From contig NZ_JAMJWG010000034.1 in NCBI RefSeq assembly GCF_024435355.1, positions 1 to 64,000 on the forward strand: a stretch of 64,000 nt of DNA, given 5' to 3'. Each line of letters begins with the position of its first letter. Position 1 is the stretch's first letter. Under the pieces are notes generated by a model. It was not told the DNA's origin. It ran no database searches and saw only the letters and a program-made list of their open reading frames with translations. The translations under genes were made by a program, and so were the position numbers. Positions 1 through 8,656 of the stretch are shown piece after piece. The stretch comes from Streptomyces odontomachi (GTDB lineage: Bacteria > Actinomycetota > Actinomycetes > Streptomycetales > Streptomycetaceae).

Positions 1-476
1 CTCCGGTGCCGCGGGTCGGCACGGTGTGGCCGGTGGGCGCCCGGCCGACGGTGGTGCGTGGCTGGAATCCGCCGGCGACTCCGTACGGTCCCGGTCACCG
101 CGGCGTTGACCTGGCGGCGTCGTCCGGCTCGCCGGTACGTGCCGTGGCGCCCGGCACGGTGGTCTTCGCCGGCCGGGTCGCCGGGCAGGGCGTGGTCTCG
201 GTGGCTCTGGACGGTACGGGCTCCCCTGCACTGCGCACGACCTACGAACCGGTGCGCCCGACGGTCGAGCGGGGCGACCGGGTCACGGCCGGCCAGGTGG
301 TCGGCGTCCTGGAAACCGGAGCGGGCCACTGTACGGGGCCGTGTCTGCACTGGGGCCTGCGTCGCGCGAGCACCTACTTGGACCCGCTGTCCCTCCTGTC
401 GCCGACGCTGCTGCGCTCGGGCCCGTCGCGGCTGCTGCCGGTGATCGGCGTCCCGGAGCTTCCGCAGACGGATTGA
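1..476 (+). CDS. M23/LytM-like domain protein, 3' end only
   Basis: The gene enters from the left edge; about 158 C-terminal residues are visible, ending in TGA at 474-476. They form a lysostaphin/LytM-type (M23) beta domain. The metal-binding motif GHRGVDLA supplies His and Asp, and PCLHWGLRR supplies the last His ligand. Both catalytic histidines of LytM are missing: the usual Y-A-H site reads TTYEPV and the first His of HxH is Cys (CLH). The fold and metal site therefore look kept while hydrolysis is doubtful. Secretion cannot be judged because the N-terminus is outside the window. It is convergent with whiG and separated from it by a repeat-rich spacer. The M23 assignment is from motifs; non-hydrolytic status is inference. 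Confidence 0.8.
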   Translation, partial: PVPRVGTVWPVGARPTVVRGWNPPATPYGPGHRGVDLAASSGSPVRAVAPGTVVFAGRVAGQGVVSVALDGTGSPALRTTYEPVRPTVERGDRVTAGQVVGVLETGAGHCTGPCLHWGLRRASTYLDPLSLLSPTLLRSGPSRLLPVIGVPELPQTD

Positions 477-951
477 TCCCGTTGCACCCGGAGGCCCCCG
501 GACGACGTCGCTGCGGGGCCCCGGCTGAGCGCGATCCGCGTGGCCGGGGCGAGCGCAATCCGCGGGGCCGGGTCGCGCGCAAACCGCCAGGGCCCGGCTG
601 AGCGCAGATTGCCGGAGCAGGGCCCCCGGGTGTTGTCCGGGCAGGGAGCGTGTACGACGCACCGTCCGGAGCGGAGCCGGGCGCGGAACTGGAGTCGCGG
701 CCCTCACATTCCCCCGCCTGCGCCGCCGCGCTCAGGACCCGAGCCGGCAGCCCCCACATTCCTGCCCCCACGCCTTGCCCGGCTTCGCTGCCCAGAAAGG
801 CCGAGAGACCGGGAGACCGGGAGGCCGGGCCTCCCGACCCGGGAGCCCCCTCCTCGCCCCGTTCAGCGCGCCCAGCGCGCCGAGCGCGCCCGAAATACAG
901 GGCCCGAAGTTCAGGGCCCGAAGTTCAGCGCCCAACTTCAGGGACCCCTGT
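477..951. other. Repeat-rich spacer between M23 gene and whiG
   Basis: No gene is supported here. Positions 529-625 hold about four imperfect copies of a 24-25 bp unit (GCGCAATCCGCGGGGCCGGG-like). Positions 819-835 form an 8-bp perfect palindrome (GGGAGGCC/GGCCTCCC). At 905-960 the phrase GGGCCCGAAGTTCA recurs and GAAGTT/AACTTC (920-939) can pair. The two flanking genes converge, so these inverted repeats may act as terminators. Confidence 0.5.
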
Positions 952-1788
952 TCAGCGCCCGAACGCGGCCAGTTTGGCCCTGAGCTGGAGGACGGACTTG
1001 CTGTGGATCTGGCTGACCCGGCTCTCCGTCACGCCGAGGACGTTGCCGATCTCGGCGAGGGTGAGGCCTTCGTAGTAATAGAGGGTGACGACGGTCTTCT
1101 CCCGCTCGGGGAGGGTGTTGATCGCCCGGGCGAGGAATCTGCGGAGTTCCCTGTCTTCCGCGACCTCGACGGGGTTGTCCGCCGCCGTGTCCTCGAGGGT
1201 GTCCATGAGGCTGAGCCGGTCGCCGCCCTCACCGCCCACGTGGAGGAGTTCTTCGAGAGCGACCACGTTGGCGAGGGACAGCTGGCTGAAGACGGCGTGC
1301 AGTTCCTCCACGGCGATGCCCATCTCGCCGGCGACCTCGCTCTCGGAGGGGGTGCGCCGTAGCTGGGCCTCCAGGGTGGCGTAGGCACGCTCGACGTTGC
1401 GGGCCTTCTGCCGTACCGAACGGGGGATCCAGTCCAGCGCGCGCAGTTCGTCGATCATGGCACCGCGGATCCGGGTGATCGCATAGGTCTCGAACTTGAT
1501 CGATCGTTCGAGGTCGAACTTTTCAATGGCGTCGATGAGCCCGAACACTCCGGAGGAGACGAAGTCCGCCTGTTCGACATTGGAGGGCAGTCCGACGCTC
1601 ACCCGGCCGGCGACGTACTTGACCAGCGGCGAGTAGTGCAGGATGAGCTGCTCGCGCAGCCGTTCGTCTCCCGTGTCCTTGTACGAACGCCACAGCTCGT
1701 CGAGCGTCGAGGGGCCGGGTGGCCGCTCGCTGCCGCGGGCGGCGGGGGGAATGGCCGCCCGGTCAGACCCGGAGGTGTGCTGGGGCAT
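952..1788 (-). CDS. whiG: RNA polymerase sigma factor WhiG
   Basis: Sigma-70 family factor of the FliA/WhiG type, 278 residues. In Streptomyces it starts the sporulation programme of aerial hyphae. Region 2 is visible in LILHYSPLVKYVAGRV, NVEQADFVSSGVFGLIDAI and KFETYAITRIRGAMIDELR; region 4 in TLYYYEGLTLAEIGNVLGV with ESRVSQIHSKSVLQLRAKL at the C-terminus. The ATG at 1788 was chosen because the protein then begins MPQHTSGSDRAA and has the family length; the frame stays open upstream but that part is not sigma-like. It is monocistronic, with 293 bp of spacer to dprA, and converges on the M23-like gene. Family knowledge: its activity is held by an anti-sigma/c-di-GMP system encoded elsewhere. 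Confidence 0.95.
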   Translation of the reverse strand: MPQHTSGSDRAAIPPAARGSERPPGPSTLDELWRSYKDTGDERLREQLILHYSPLVKYVAGRVSVGLPSNVEQADFVSSGVFGLIDAIEKFDLERSIKFETYAITRIRGAMIDELRALDWIPRSVRQKARNVERAYATLEAQLRRTPSESEVAGEMGIAVEELHAVFSQLSLANVVALEELLHVGGEGGDRLSLMDTLEDTAADNPVEVAEDRELRRFLARAINTLPEREKTVVTLYYYEGLTLAEIGNVLGVTESRVSQIHSKSVLQLRAKLAAFGR

Positions 1789-2081
1789 TCGTCGCCTTGT
1801 GCCGTTCTGCCGTTCTGCCGTGGACTCAAGGGGACCGGGCAGGCCGCCGGTCCGATTCCGGACGTTCGGTGTGGAGATGAGGGCCCTGTACCGGAATCCT
1901 TGTGAGCGTAGCGTGACTGTAGCGTCGCGATGTGCGAAGTCCAGGGGATCGCCTGTGCGCAGATACGTTCCGCTGGGCGCCCATCGGGGGTGCCGCACGG
2001 GGGTGGGCGACCGCCTGAGGGGCGCCAACTGCACGATCTGGCAAGGGTGTCGGAGATCATCGGACGGGCCGGTCCGACGGG

Positions 2082-3236
2082 TCATGGGTCATCGTGTGAC
2101 GACTTGGACGAGTGATCTTTCTGGCGTGTCAACTGCCAGCCGTCGCCATGTCGTTCGACGAACCCCAGGGAGCGGAGTTCGTACAGTCGGGCGACGGCGT
2201 CGTCCGGGCTGGTCCCGGCGGAGCGGGCGAGGTCCGGGAGCGTGGTGACGCCGCGGGCGGGTAACGCTGCCAGCACGGCTGCGGTGGCGGGGGCCAGCAG
2301 GTCGCGCGGCCGGAAGGCGCCGTGGCGCGGTGGGGCCAGCTCCCCCATGTCGCCGACCAGCTCGCCGATTTCCGCCGCGTCCGTGACGAGCACGGCTTCG
2401 CCGCGGAGCAGTTCGTGCACCCCGGCGGAGAGCGCGCTGGTGACGGGGCCCGGTACGCCCATGGTGTGGCGGCCGAGCCGCTGGGCGCTGCGCGCGGTGG
2501 ACAGGGCTCCGCTGCGGTGCGCCGCCTCGACGACCACGGTGCCGCGGGTGAGTGCGGCGATCAAACGGTTGCGCAGCACGAACCTGCTTGGCGTGGGGTG
2601 GTCGCCGGGTGGCAACTCTCCGATGACCAGTCCTTGTTCCGCGATACGGTTGATCAACTCGTGGTGGCCGCGGGGATAGGGCCGGTCGACCCCGCAGGCG
2701 AGTACGGCGATGGTGGCGCCGCGTGCGCCGAGGGCGCCCCGGTGGGCGGCTCCGTCGACGCCGTAGGCGCCGCCCGAGACGACGACCCAGCCGCGTTCGG
2801 CCAGCTCTGCGCCGAGTACGGCTGCCGTGTGGGCGCCGTACTCGGTGCAGGCCCTGGCTCCGACGACCGCGACCGAGCGCAACGCCCACATGCGTAGTGA
2901 GGGTGTCCCGCGCACCCACAGACCGATGGGCCGGGCGTCGCCTAGGTCGTCGAGCTGGGCGGGCCATTCCAGGTCGCCGGGGCAGATGAATCGCACCCCG
3001 GCAGCGTGCGCTGTGGCCAGGTCCTCTTCCGGACGTGCGTGGGTCGCCCTGGACCGCAGGCCGGCCCAGCGAGCGGGACGCACACCGGGGAGTGGGTCTC
3101 CTTCGCCGCCGAGGCGCCGGGTGAGGGCGACGGGGCCCAGTTCGCGCAGCCAGCGGCCGCCGGTCTGGTCGCCTGGTTCGATGACGCGGGTGAGCCAGGC
3201 GCGCGCGAGACGCTCGTCCTCGCCGGCCCCTGTCAT
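2082..3236 (-). CDS. dprA: DNA-processing protein DprA (Smf)
   Basis: Single-strand DNA-binding protein that loads RecA during transformation-like DNA uptake; 384 residues. The Rossmann-like DprA core has the motifs VAVVGARACTEYG, VVSGGAYGVDGAAHRGAL and GLVIGELPPG, with the NRLIAALT and GALSTA segments following. The C-terminal ~70 residues look like the winged-helix tail (DDAVARLYELRSLGFVERHG). The ATG overlaps the comM stop by four bases, so translation is probably coupled. It belongs to the dprA-comM-yraN cluster conserved in many bacteria. Streptomyces are not known to be naturally transformable, so the role here is more likely general recombination. Confidence 0.95.
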   Translation of the reverse strand: MTGAGEDERLARAWLTRVIEPGDQTGGRWLRELGPVALTRRLGGEGDPLPGVRPARWAGLRSRATHARPEEDLATAHAAGVRFICPGDLEWPAQLDDLGDARPIGLWVRGTPSLRMWALRSVAVVGARACTEYGAHTAAVLGAELAERGWVVVSGGAYGVDGAAHRGALGARGATIAVLACGVDRPYPRGHHELINRIAEQGLVIGELPPGDHPTPSRFVLRNRLIAALTRGTVVVEAAHRSGALSTARSAQRLGRHTMGVPGPVTSALSAGVHELLRGEAVLVTDAAEIGELVGDMGELAPPRHGAFRPRDLLAPATAAVLAALPARGVTTLPDLARSAGTSPDDAVARLYELRSLGFVERHGDGWQLTRQKDHSSKSSHDDP

Positions 3237-4846
3237 GGCGTGGGGCTTCCGAGGACGGTGCCGCGGCGGACGCCGGTGCGCAGTTCCAGGGCCCAGTCGA
3301 CGTCGGCGGCTTCGGGTCGGTCGCGGCCGGCCAGATCGGCGACGGTCCAGGCGACGCGTAGTACGCGGTCCAGGCCGCGGGCCGTGAGGAGGCCACGCTC
3401 GAGATCCTCCTCGGCCCGCCCGAGGGCTCCTGGCGCGACCTGCCAGCGGGTGCGCAGCTCATGGCCGGGTACTTCGCTGTTGGTGGTCCAGGGGGTGTCG
3501 GCGTAGCGGGCCGCGGCTCGCTCGCGGGCGGCTCTCACTCGCTCGGCGACGACGGCGCTGGGTTCCGCGCCGGTGTGCAGCCGTAGGAGTTCGGAGCGGG
3601 TGACGGGTTCCACGGTGACTCTGAGGTCGACGCGGTCCATGAGGGGTCCCGAGAGACGAGCGCGGTATCGGCGGATGGAGGAGGCGCGGCATTCGCAGCC
3701 GCCGTCGGCGGCGCCGTACCGCCCGCAGGGGCAGGGGTTGGCCGCGAGGGCCATGAGGAACCGGGCGGGCAGGCGCATCATGCCGGCGGCCCTGGCGACG
3801 ACCACATGGCCGGATTCCAGGGGTTGCCGTAGGGCGTCCAGGGCTTTGGCGGAGAACTCTGCGGCCTCGTCCATGAAGAGCACGCCGTGGTGGGCCAGGG
3901 ACACGGCGCCCGGTCTGGGGAGTCCCGTTCCGCCGCCGACCAGGGAGGCCATGGTGGCGGAGTGGTGGGGTGCGCAGTAGGGCGGCCGGTTGACCAGGGG
4001 CTGTCCTGGGGCCAGGGTGCCTGCGACGGAGTGGACGGCGGTGACTTCCAGGGCCTCCTTGGGGGTGAGTGGGGGCAGCAGCCCGGTGAGGCGTTCGGCG
4101 AGCATTGTCTTGCCGGCGCCGGGCGGGCCCTTGAAGAGGACGTGGTGGCGCCCGGCTGCGGCTACTTCCAGGGCCGCGCGTGCCAGGTGCTGTCCCGCGA
4201 CGTCGGCGAGGTCGGGGGGCTGGTCTCGGGCGGTGGTGCTGCCGGTGCCCAGGCCGGCGCCGGGGACGGCGAGGCCGGTGAGGAAGGGGTCGGGCCGGGT
4301 TGGTTCCGCGATTTCGTCTTCCTCGGGCACCGGCTCGTCTGTGAGGACTGCGATGAGCTGGCGCAGGCTGCGTACGCCGAGGACGGAGACTCCGGGCACG
4401 AGGGAGGCCTCGGCTGCTGCGCTCTCGGGGACCACCACCTGGTGGTATCCGGCGTCGGCGGCGGCGAGCACGGCGGGCAGGACACCGCGGACGGGTCGGG
4501 CTCGGCCGTCGAGGCCCAGTTCGCCGATCATGACGATGTCGGCCAGGATCCGGGGGTCGATCCGCTCGGCGGCGCCGAGCACGGCGCAGGCCACGGCGAG
4601 GTCGAACCCGCTGCCCGCTTTGGGGACGGATGCGGGGCTGAGGCCGACGGTGAGCTTCTTCTGGGGCCATTCAGCGCCGGCGTTGACGACTGCGGCCCGT
4701 ACGCGGTCGCGACTTTCCGTGAGGCTCTTGTCCGGCAGGCCGACCAGGGTGAAGGCGGCGACTCCGGGTTCCAGGTCGGCCTGGACCTCGACGACGACTC
4801 CCTCGACGCCGACGAGGGCCACCGAGCAGGTGCGTGCGAAGCCCAT
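3233..4846 (-). CDS. YifB/ComM family AAA+ Mg-chelatase-like ATPase
   Basis: A 537-residue AAA+ ATPase of the YifB/ComM family; ComM helps branch migration of imported DNA in competent bacteria. The N-terminal LonC-like part (MGFARTCSVALVGVEG, LPDKSLTESRDRVRAAV) is followed by Walker A GPPGAGKTMLAERL, Walker B HHGVLFMDEAAEF and a Cys-rich CPCGRYG...CECRASSI segment, then the C-terminal helical domain. The start at 4846 shares ATGA with the yraN stop, and the stop overlaps dprA in the same way, so three genes form one translationally coupled unit. Confidence 0.95.
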   Translation of the reverse strand: MGFARTCSVALVGVEGVVVEVQADLEPGVAAFTLVGLPDKSLTESRDRVRAAVVNAGAEWPQKKLTVGLSPASVPKAGSGFDLAVACAVLGAAERIDPRILADIVMIGELGLDGRARPVRGVLPAVLAAADAGYHQVVVPESAAAEASLVPGVSVLGVRSLRQLIAVLTDEPVPEEDEIAEPTRPDPFLTGLAVPGAGLGTGSTTARDQPPDLADVAGQHLARAALEVAAAGRHHVLFKGPPGAGKTMLAERLTGLLPPLTPKEALEVTAVHSVAGTLAPGQPLVNRPPYCAPHHSATMASLVGGGTGLPRPGAVSLAHHGVLFMDEAAEFSAKALDALRQPLESGHVVVARAAGMMRLPARFLMALAANPCPCGRYGAADGGCECRASSIRRYRARLSGPLMDRVDLRVTVEPVTRSELLRLHTGAEPSAVVAERVRAARERAAARYADTPWTTNSEVPGHELRTRWQVAPGALGRAEEDLERGLLTARGLDRVLRVAWTVADLAGRDRPEAADVDWALELRTGVRRGTVLGSPTP

Positions 4847-5511
4847 CAGGCCACCCCCCGGGCGTGCTCGGCCTCGGGTGCGCCGCGGTCGGGGACGATG
4901 ATGCCGACGAGGTCGATGCGTACGCCGCCGGGTGGTGCCGAGCCGTGTGCTTGGAGCCATCGTTCGGCGAGGCGGCGTAAGCGCTCTGCCTTGGCCGGGG
5001 TGATGGCGGCCATGGGGTGCTCGAAACTGCCGGCCCTGCGGGTCTTTACCTCGCAGATCACCAGGGTGTCGCCGTCCTGGGCGACGATGTCGATCTCTCC
5101 GGTGCGCCCCGCGCGCCAGTTGCGCTCCAGGATGGTCATGCCGGCTTCGGTCAGGCGGCGGGCGGCCAGTCCTTCTCCGTACCGGCCGAGCGCGCCGCGT
5201 GCGCCCGTGCGTGGCGGCCTGGTGGGTCGCTTCCGGCGTGTCTGGTCGGTGTCTGACGCGGCCGTGGGTGGCCCTGAGTCGGCGAGGGGTGGCTCTGAGT
5301 CGGCAGCGGGTGGCTTTGGGGCCGCCGTGGCTGTCCTGCCGGTGTCCGGGGTTCTCGTGCCCGCCGGCCCGGTGCCGGGTGGGGCCTTCGTGCCTGCCCC
5401 GCTCGTCGCCCTCTGCGCCGGGGTCCGTCGCGCCGTCCTCCGGCCGGTCTGCCGTGTCGGCTGGTCCGGGGTCTGCCGTCCCGGCTGCCGTGCCGTCTGC
5501 TCTGCGTCCAT
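4846..5511 (-). CDS. YraN/UPF0102 family nuclease-fold protein with long N-terminal extension
   Basis: The last ~120 of 221 residues are a YraN/UPF0102 domain with a PD-(D/E)xK nuclease fold: GRYGEGLAARRL, the acidic motif TGEIDIVAQDGD and the E-x-K motif VICEVKTRR. The first ~100 residues are a low-complexity Thr/Pro/Gly/Arg segment with near-repeats such as PPAADSEPPLADSGPPTAA, absent from most homologues. I chose the ATG at 5511 because GAGGAGGTG lies seven bases upstream and no ATG/GTG/TTG occurs between that tail and the domain. Activity has not been assigned to most family members. First gene of the yraN-comM-dprA unit. Confidence 0.88.
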   Translation of the reverse strand: MDAEQTARQPGRQTPDQPTRQTGRRTARRTPAQRATSGAGTKAPPGTGPAGTRTPDTGRTATAAPKPPAADSEPPLADSGPPTAASDTDQTRRKRPTRPPRTGARGALGRYGEGLAARRLTEAGMTILERNWRAGRTGEIDIVAQDGDTLVICEVKTRRAGSFEHPMAAITPAKAERLRRLAERWLQAHGSAPPGGVRIDLVGIIVPDRGAPEAEHARGVA

Positions 5512-5705
5512 GTCGGCACCTCCTCGGCGCCAACCGTCGCGCATCCGCCGCCACCTTGTTGATCTTGGTGGACAGACCGTGCAATGTGGAAAACTCCATC
5601 ACCCGGGAGTGGTAATTCCCAGGTCGGACCGGACGCCGGCGGGCCACCGTCTCCGTGGTGTACGGGGTGCCTCACACTCGCGTGTCCGTCCGGCTGGCCC
5701 GCGGA

Positions 5706-6014
5706 TCAGCCTCCCGGCAGTTCGAGGTCGCTCTTGTTCAGCTCCTCGATGTTCACGTCCTTGAACGTGAGTACTCTCACCTGTTTGACGAAGCGGGCCG
5801 GCCGGTACATGTCCCACACCCAGGCGTCGGCCATGGAGACCTCGAAGAACACCTCTCCCTGGACCGAGTGCACCTGCATCTCGTAGTCATTCGTCAGGTA
5901 GAAGCGTCGCTCGGTCTCGATCACGTATTTGAACAGACCGACGACATCGCGGTACTCCCGGTAGAGCTTCAGCTCCATCTCGGTCTCGTACTTTTCGAGG
6001 TCCTCGGCGCTCAT
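5706..6014 (-). CDS. DUF2469 family protein
   Basis: A 102-residue acidic protein starting MSAEDLEKYETEMELKLY, matching the conserved actinobacterial DUF2469 family. No catalytic motif is evident. Its aromatic-rich middle (EVSMADAWVWDMYRPARF) and short length are typical of the family. The ATG at 6014 was preferred over an in-frame start 33 bases upstream because homologues begin MSAEDLEKYE. It sits between the Nudix gene and yraN, on the same strand. Function unknown. Confidence 0.88.
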   Translation of the reverse strand: MSAEDLEKYETEMELKLYREYRDVVGLFKYVIETERRFYLTNDYEMQVHSVQGEVFFEVSMADAWVWDMYRPARFVKQVRVLTFKDVNIEELNKSDLELPGG

Positions 6015-6070
6015 GGCATGTTCCCCTTCAGCCGTGCGTCCCCTCATTGTGCGTCAGCCGTTACGAACCC

Positions 6071-6748
6071 TCAGACGATTTCGGTGTCGAGGATCTGGGG
6101 GCTGTCCGGGGGGCCTTCGTCGAGCAGCCTGCGCAGCAGCTCGGCGAGTCTGGTCGGATACACCGTCTCATGTGCCTCGGTCAGTTCCCGGCACGTCCAC
6201 CAGCGCGCTCCGGCGACACTGCGCTGCTCCAGGCCGGTGAGGCCGGTGGCGTGGATCACGGTCTGGGTCGTTCGGGCGAGGTAGTACCACTCGTCCTGGT
6301 CCCAGCGCCGGCCGGCGAAGGGGAAGGAGCACACCCGCCGCCACAGCACCGGGCCCAGTTCGACGTCGGTGATCCCGGTCTCCTCGGCGAGCTCGCGCAG
6401 GGCGGCCTGCTCTCGTGTCTCGTCCCCTTCCAGGCCACCGCCCGGGGTGAACCACCAGTCATCGGACGGATCGTCCGGCTCGTGGCCGTGCAGCAGCAGG
6501 ATGCGGTCCTGGGGATCGAGCAGTACGACCCGCGCCACCTTCCTGAGTCGGCCACCGACCGTGGCGGCACCGCTCTCGCCTGCGCCACTCCCGGCGGCGG
6601 CCCGGCGGCGGCCCGCACCGAGAGTGCCCTCATCGGAAACGGCAGCTTCAGAAACGGCCGCCTCAGAAACGGCCGCCTCGGAAGCGGCTGCGTCAGAAGC
6701 AGCGGTACCGGATGCGGCATCGCTCAGCGGAGGCGTGTCAGCTGACAC
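6071..6748 (-). CDS. Nudix hydrolase
   Basis: Hydrolyses nucleoside-diphosphate-linked compounds; the substrate is not predictable. The Nudix box is complete: GGGLEGDETREQAALRELAEETG fits GX5EX7REUXEEXGU (quoted here as GGGLEGDE through REL then AEETG). The domain is preceded by a ~60-residue Ala/Ser-rich tail that contains repeated SEAAV units, encoded by five 15-bp tandem repeats at 6633-6707. The GTG at 6748 is the most upstream start and overlaps the sipZ stop by 11 bases; a later start inside the tail is possible. 225 residues as called. Confidence 0.85.
   Translation of the reverse strand: MSADTPPLSDAASGTAASDAAASEAAVSEAAVSEAAVSDEGTLGAGRRRAAAGSGAGESGAATVGGRLRKVARVVLLDPQDRILLLHGHEPDDPSDDWWFTPGGGLEGDETREQAALRELAEETGITDVELGPVLWRRVCSFPFAGRRWDQDEWYYLARTTQTVIHATGLTGLEQRSVAGARWWTCRELTEAHETVYPTRLAELLRRLLDEGPPDSPQILDTEIV
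6633..6707. repeat. Five 15-bp tandem repeats inside the Nudix gene
   Basis: Units begin at 6633, 6648, 6663, 6678 and 6693 and follow TCAGAAACGGCCGCC with a few substitutions. Being a multiple of three they keep the reading frame and encode the Ala/Ser/Val/Glu repeat of the Nudix N-terminal tail. Confidence 0.85.
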
Positions 6749-7490
6749 CGGCGAGCTCCCCGCGGTCGCGGCTGCCGCTGGCGCCGCGTCGCCGGCGGCC
6801 GGTGATCGGGCCCCAGGCGGCGCCGCCGAAGATCAGCACGGCGCCCACCACCACCATGCCCACCACGTAGGCGATCGGGCCGGGCTGGGAGACGCCGCCG
6901 GGCAGTGAAGAGAAGCTGCTGGGCCGGTCGAGCATGCCGCGCAGTGGCCAGGCCACGGCGTCGACCCTGGCCGCGACCGTGCTGCGCGGCACGGCACCGT
7001 TGCCGGCGTCCTGGAGGTGGACGCTGGAGTCCAGCGAACCCTTGCGCTCGTCACCGAGGACGAAGAGCCTGCCCTTGGGGACGGTGGTGGACGGGATGCC
7101 GTTCAGGGAGGCGGGCTGTCCGGAGGCCAGGTAGGGCTCGTCGATCTTCTTGCCGTTCACGGTGAGCTTGCCGTCGGTGCAGCAGGCCACCCGGTCGCCG
7201 CCGATCGCGACGACCCGCTTGACCAGCGGCAGGTCACCCCAGCTCGCATCCTTGAAGACGACCACGTCACCACGGTGCACCTCGGTGCCGTCGATGCGCT
7301 GCGCGAGCACCCGGTCACCGGCGTCGATCGTCGGGGTCATGGACCCGGTGGGCACCGTGTAGGGCTGGTAGACGAAGGCGCCCCAGATGAAGCCGCCCAG
7401 GAACAGCAGACAGCCGAGGGCCACGGCAAGGCCTGACAGCACTCCGCCCAGTCGTCCGTTCCTCTCATCGGTACGACGTGTCCCGCTCAT
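6738..7490 (-). CDS. Type I signal peptidase (fourth of the cluster, SipZ-like)
   Basis: Membrane serine peptidase that removes signal peptides after Sec/Tat export; 250 residues. An N-terminal membrane segment (about residues 17-40) leads into box B PTGSMTPT with nucleophile Ser50. Box D LVKRVVAIGGD gives the general base Lys91 and box E reads VLGDERKGSLDS. A C-terminal hydrophobic segment (residues ~205-225, PIAYVVGMVVVGAVLIFGG) gives a second membrane anchor, as in most Streptomyces signal peptidases. By gene order it corresponds to SipZ of S. lividans. It precedes and overlaps the Nudix gene. Confidence 0.93.
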   Translation of the reverse strand: MSGTRRTDERNGRLGGVLSGLAVALGCLLFLGGFIWGAFVYQPYTVPTGSMTPTIDAGDRVLAQRIDGTEVHRGDVVVFKDASWGDLPLVKRVVAIGGDRVACCTDGKLTVNGKKIDEPYLASGQPASLNGIPSTTVPKGRLFVLGDERKGSLDSSVHLQDAGNGAVPRSTVAARVDAVAWPLRGMLDRPSSFSSLPGGVSQPGPIAYVVGMVVVGAVLIFGGAAWGPITGRRRRGASGSRDRGELAGVS

Positions 7491-7573
7491 CGACGTGCTC
7501 CACCCGGTTGCCGGAGAATCGATCCCACGAGCCGACTTACGGCCGTGGAAGATCGCTGACCTGGGACGGCACC

Positions 7574-8656
7574 CTACCCGGCGGTACTCGGGTCAGAAAC
7601 CCTGGTGTTCCGTGCAACCGTGCGCCGCCTGCGCCAGATCACCAGGGGCACCGCTCCCGCGAGGCCCAGCGCGTCGGGTACCACGGCGGTCGCGGCGTTG
7701 ATACCGGGCTGGTCGAACGTGTCGGGCACCGGCAGGGTGGACCAGCGGGTGGGTGGCCAGGCGACCACGAAGGCGCGACCGACGACATTGCTGACGGGCA
7801 CGAAGCCGTGGTTCTTGTCGTGCTGGTGGTAGCGGGAGTCCAGGGAGTTCTGCCGGTGGTCTCCCATGACCCAGATTTTGCCCTTCGGCACCGTGACCTT
7901 GAACTGCCCGCCCTGGTTGTCGGAGCTGCACGGCGTGTTACCCGTGTAGATGTACGAGTCACCCAGCGTCTTGCCGTTGACCTTCAAGGGGCCGGTGCCC
8001 TGGCACTCGACGGTGTCGCCGGCGACGCCGATCACCCTCTTGATCAGGTCCTTCTCGTTGGCGGACGGCATCAGGCCGACCCAGCTGAGCCCCTTCTGCA
8101 CCGCGTTCTGGCTGGGCGTGGGCTCGCCCATGAGCCAGTTGTCGGGGTCGTGGAAGACGACGACCTCGCCACGCTCCGGCTCCGAACCGAACCAGGGCGT
8201 GAGCTTGTCCACCAGGACCCGGTCACCGATCTGGAGGGTGTTCTCCATGGAGGCCGACGGGATCGAGAACGCCTGGACCAGGAATGTCTTGATCAGCAGC
8301 GCGAGGACGAGCGCGATGCCCACCAGCAGCGGCAGCTCCTTCCAGAAGGAGCGCGGTTTGGCGGGCTTCTGGCGGGCGTGCGAACCCGAGCGGCGGCGGC
8401 CCTCCCCGTCCTCCGGGTCAGACGTCATGCCGTCCGCTTCCTCCCCTGAGGCATCGGGAGCATCAGATGCGCCCGCGGCCCCGTGCTGCGGGCCCGGGGG
8501 CTGCCCTGCGGCGCCGTAGGAGCCCACTCCATCGGAGCCGTACGGACGCGTGCCCTGCGAGCCCTGGGCATACGCTGGTCCACCGGGGCTCTGCTGGGGT
8601 TCCTCGGGCCCTTCGGATCCGGACCGTGCGCCGACCGCCACATCCCCCACATCCAC
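7574..8656 (-). CDS. Type I signal peptidase (third of the cluster, SipY-like)
   Basis: Signal peptidase with box B IPSASMENT (Ser136), box D LIKRVIGVAGD (Lys206), box E VMGDHRQNSLDSRYH, and two membrane segments (about 107-130 and 325-340). The long GTG start at 8656 gives 360 residues with a ~100-residue Gly/Pro/Gln cytoplasmic tail, but it overlaps sipX by 194 bases. An ATG at 8428 (protein MTSDPEDGEG..., 284 residues), preceded by GGGGAGGAA, would remove the overlap; I keep the long form because S. lividans SipY is also long. Corresponds by order to SipY. Confidence 0.88.
   Translation of the reverse strand: MDVGDVAVGARSGSEGPEEPQQSPGGPAYAQGSQGTRPYGSDGVGSYGAAGQPPGPQHGAAGASDAPDASGEEADGMTSDPEDGEGRRRSGSHARQKPAKPRSFWKELPLLVGIALVLALLIKTFLVQAFSIPSASMENTLQIGDRVLVDKLTPWFGSEPERGEVVVFHDPDNWLMGEPTPSQNAVQKGLSWVGLMPSANEKDLIKRVIGVAGDTVECQGTGPLKVNGKTLGDSYIYTGNTPCSSDNQGGQFKVTVPKGKIWVMGDHRQNSLDSRYHQHDKNHGFVPVSNVVGRAFVVAWPPTRWSTLPVPDTFDQPGINAATAVVPDALGLAGAVPLVIWRRRRTVARNTRVSDPSTAG

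Noticed and set aside
3887..5764. Long + strand open frame opposite comM and yraN
   Set aside because: Shadow of the conserved comM-yraN genes; no recognisable domain and Gly-rich composition.
7478..8449. + strand open frame opposite sipY
   Set aside because: Signal-peptidase boxes are on the minus strand; the + frame has no motif.
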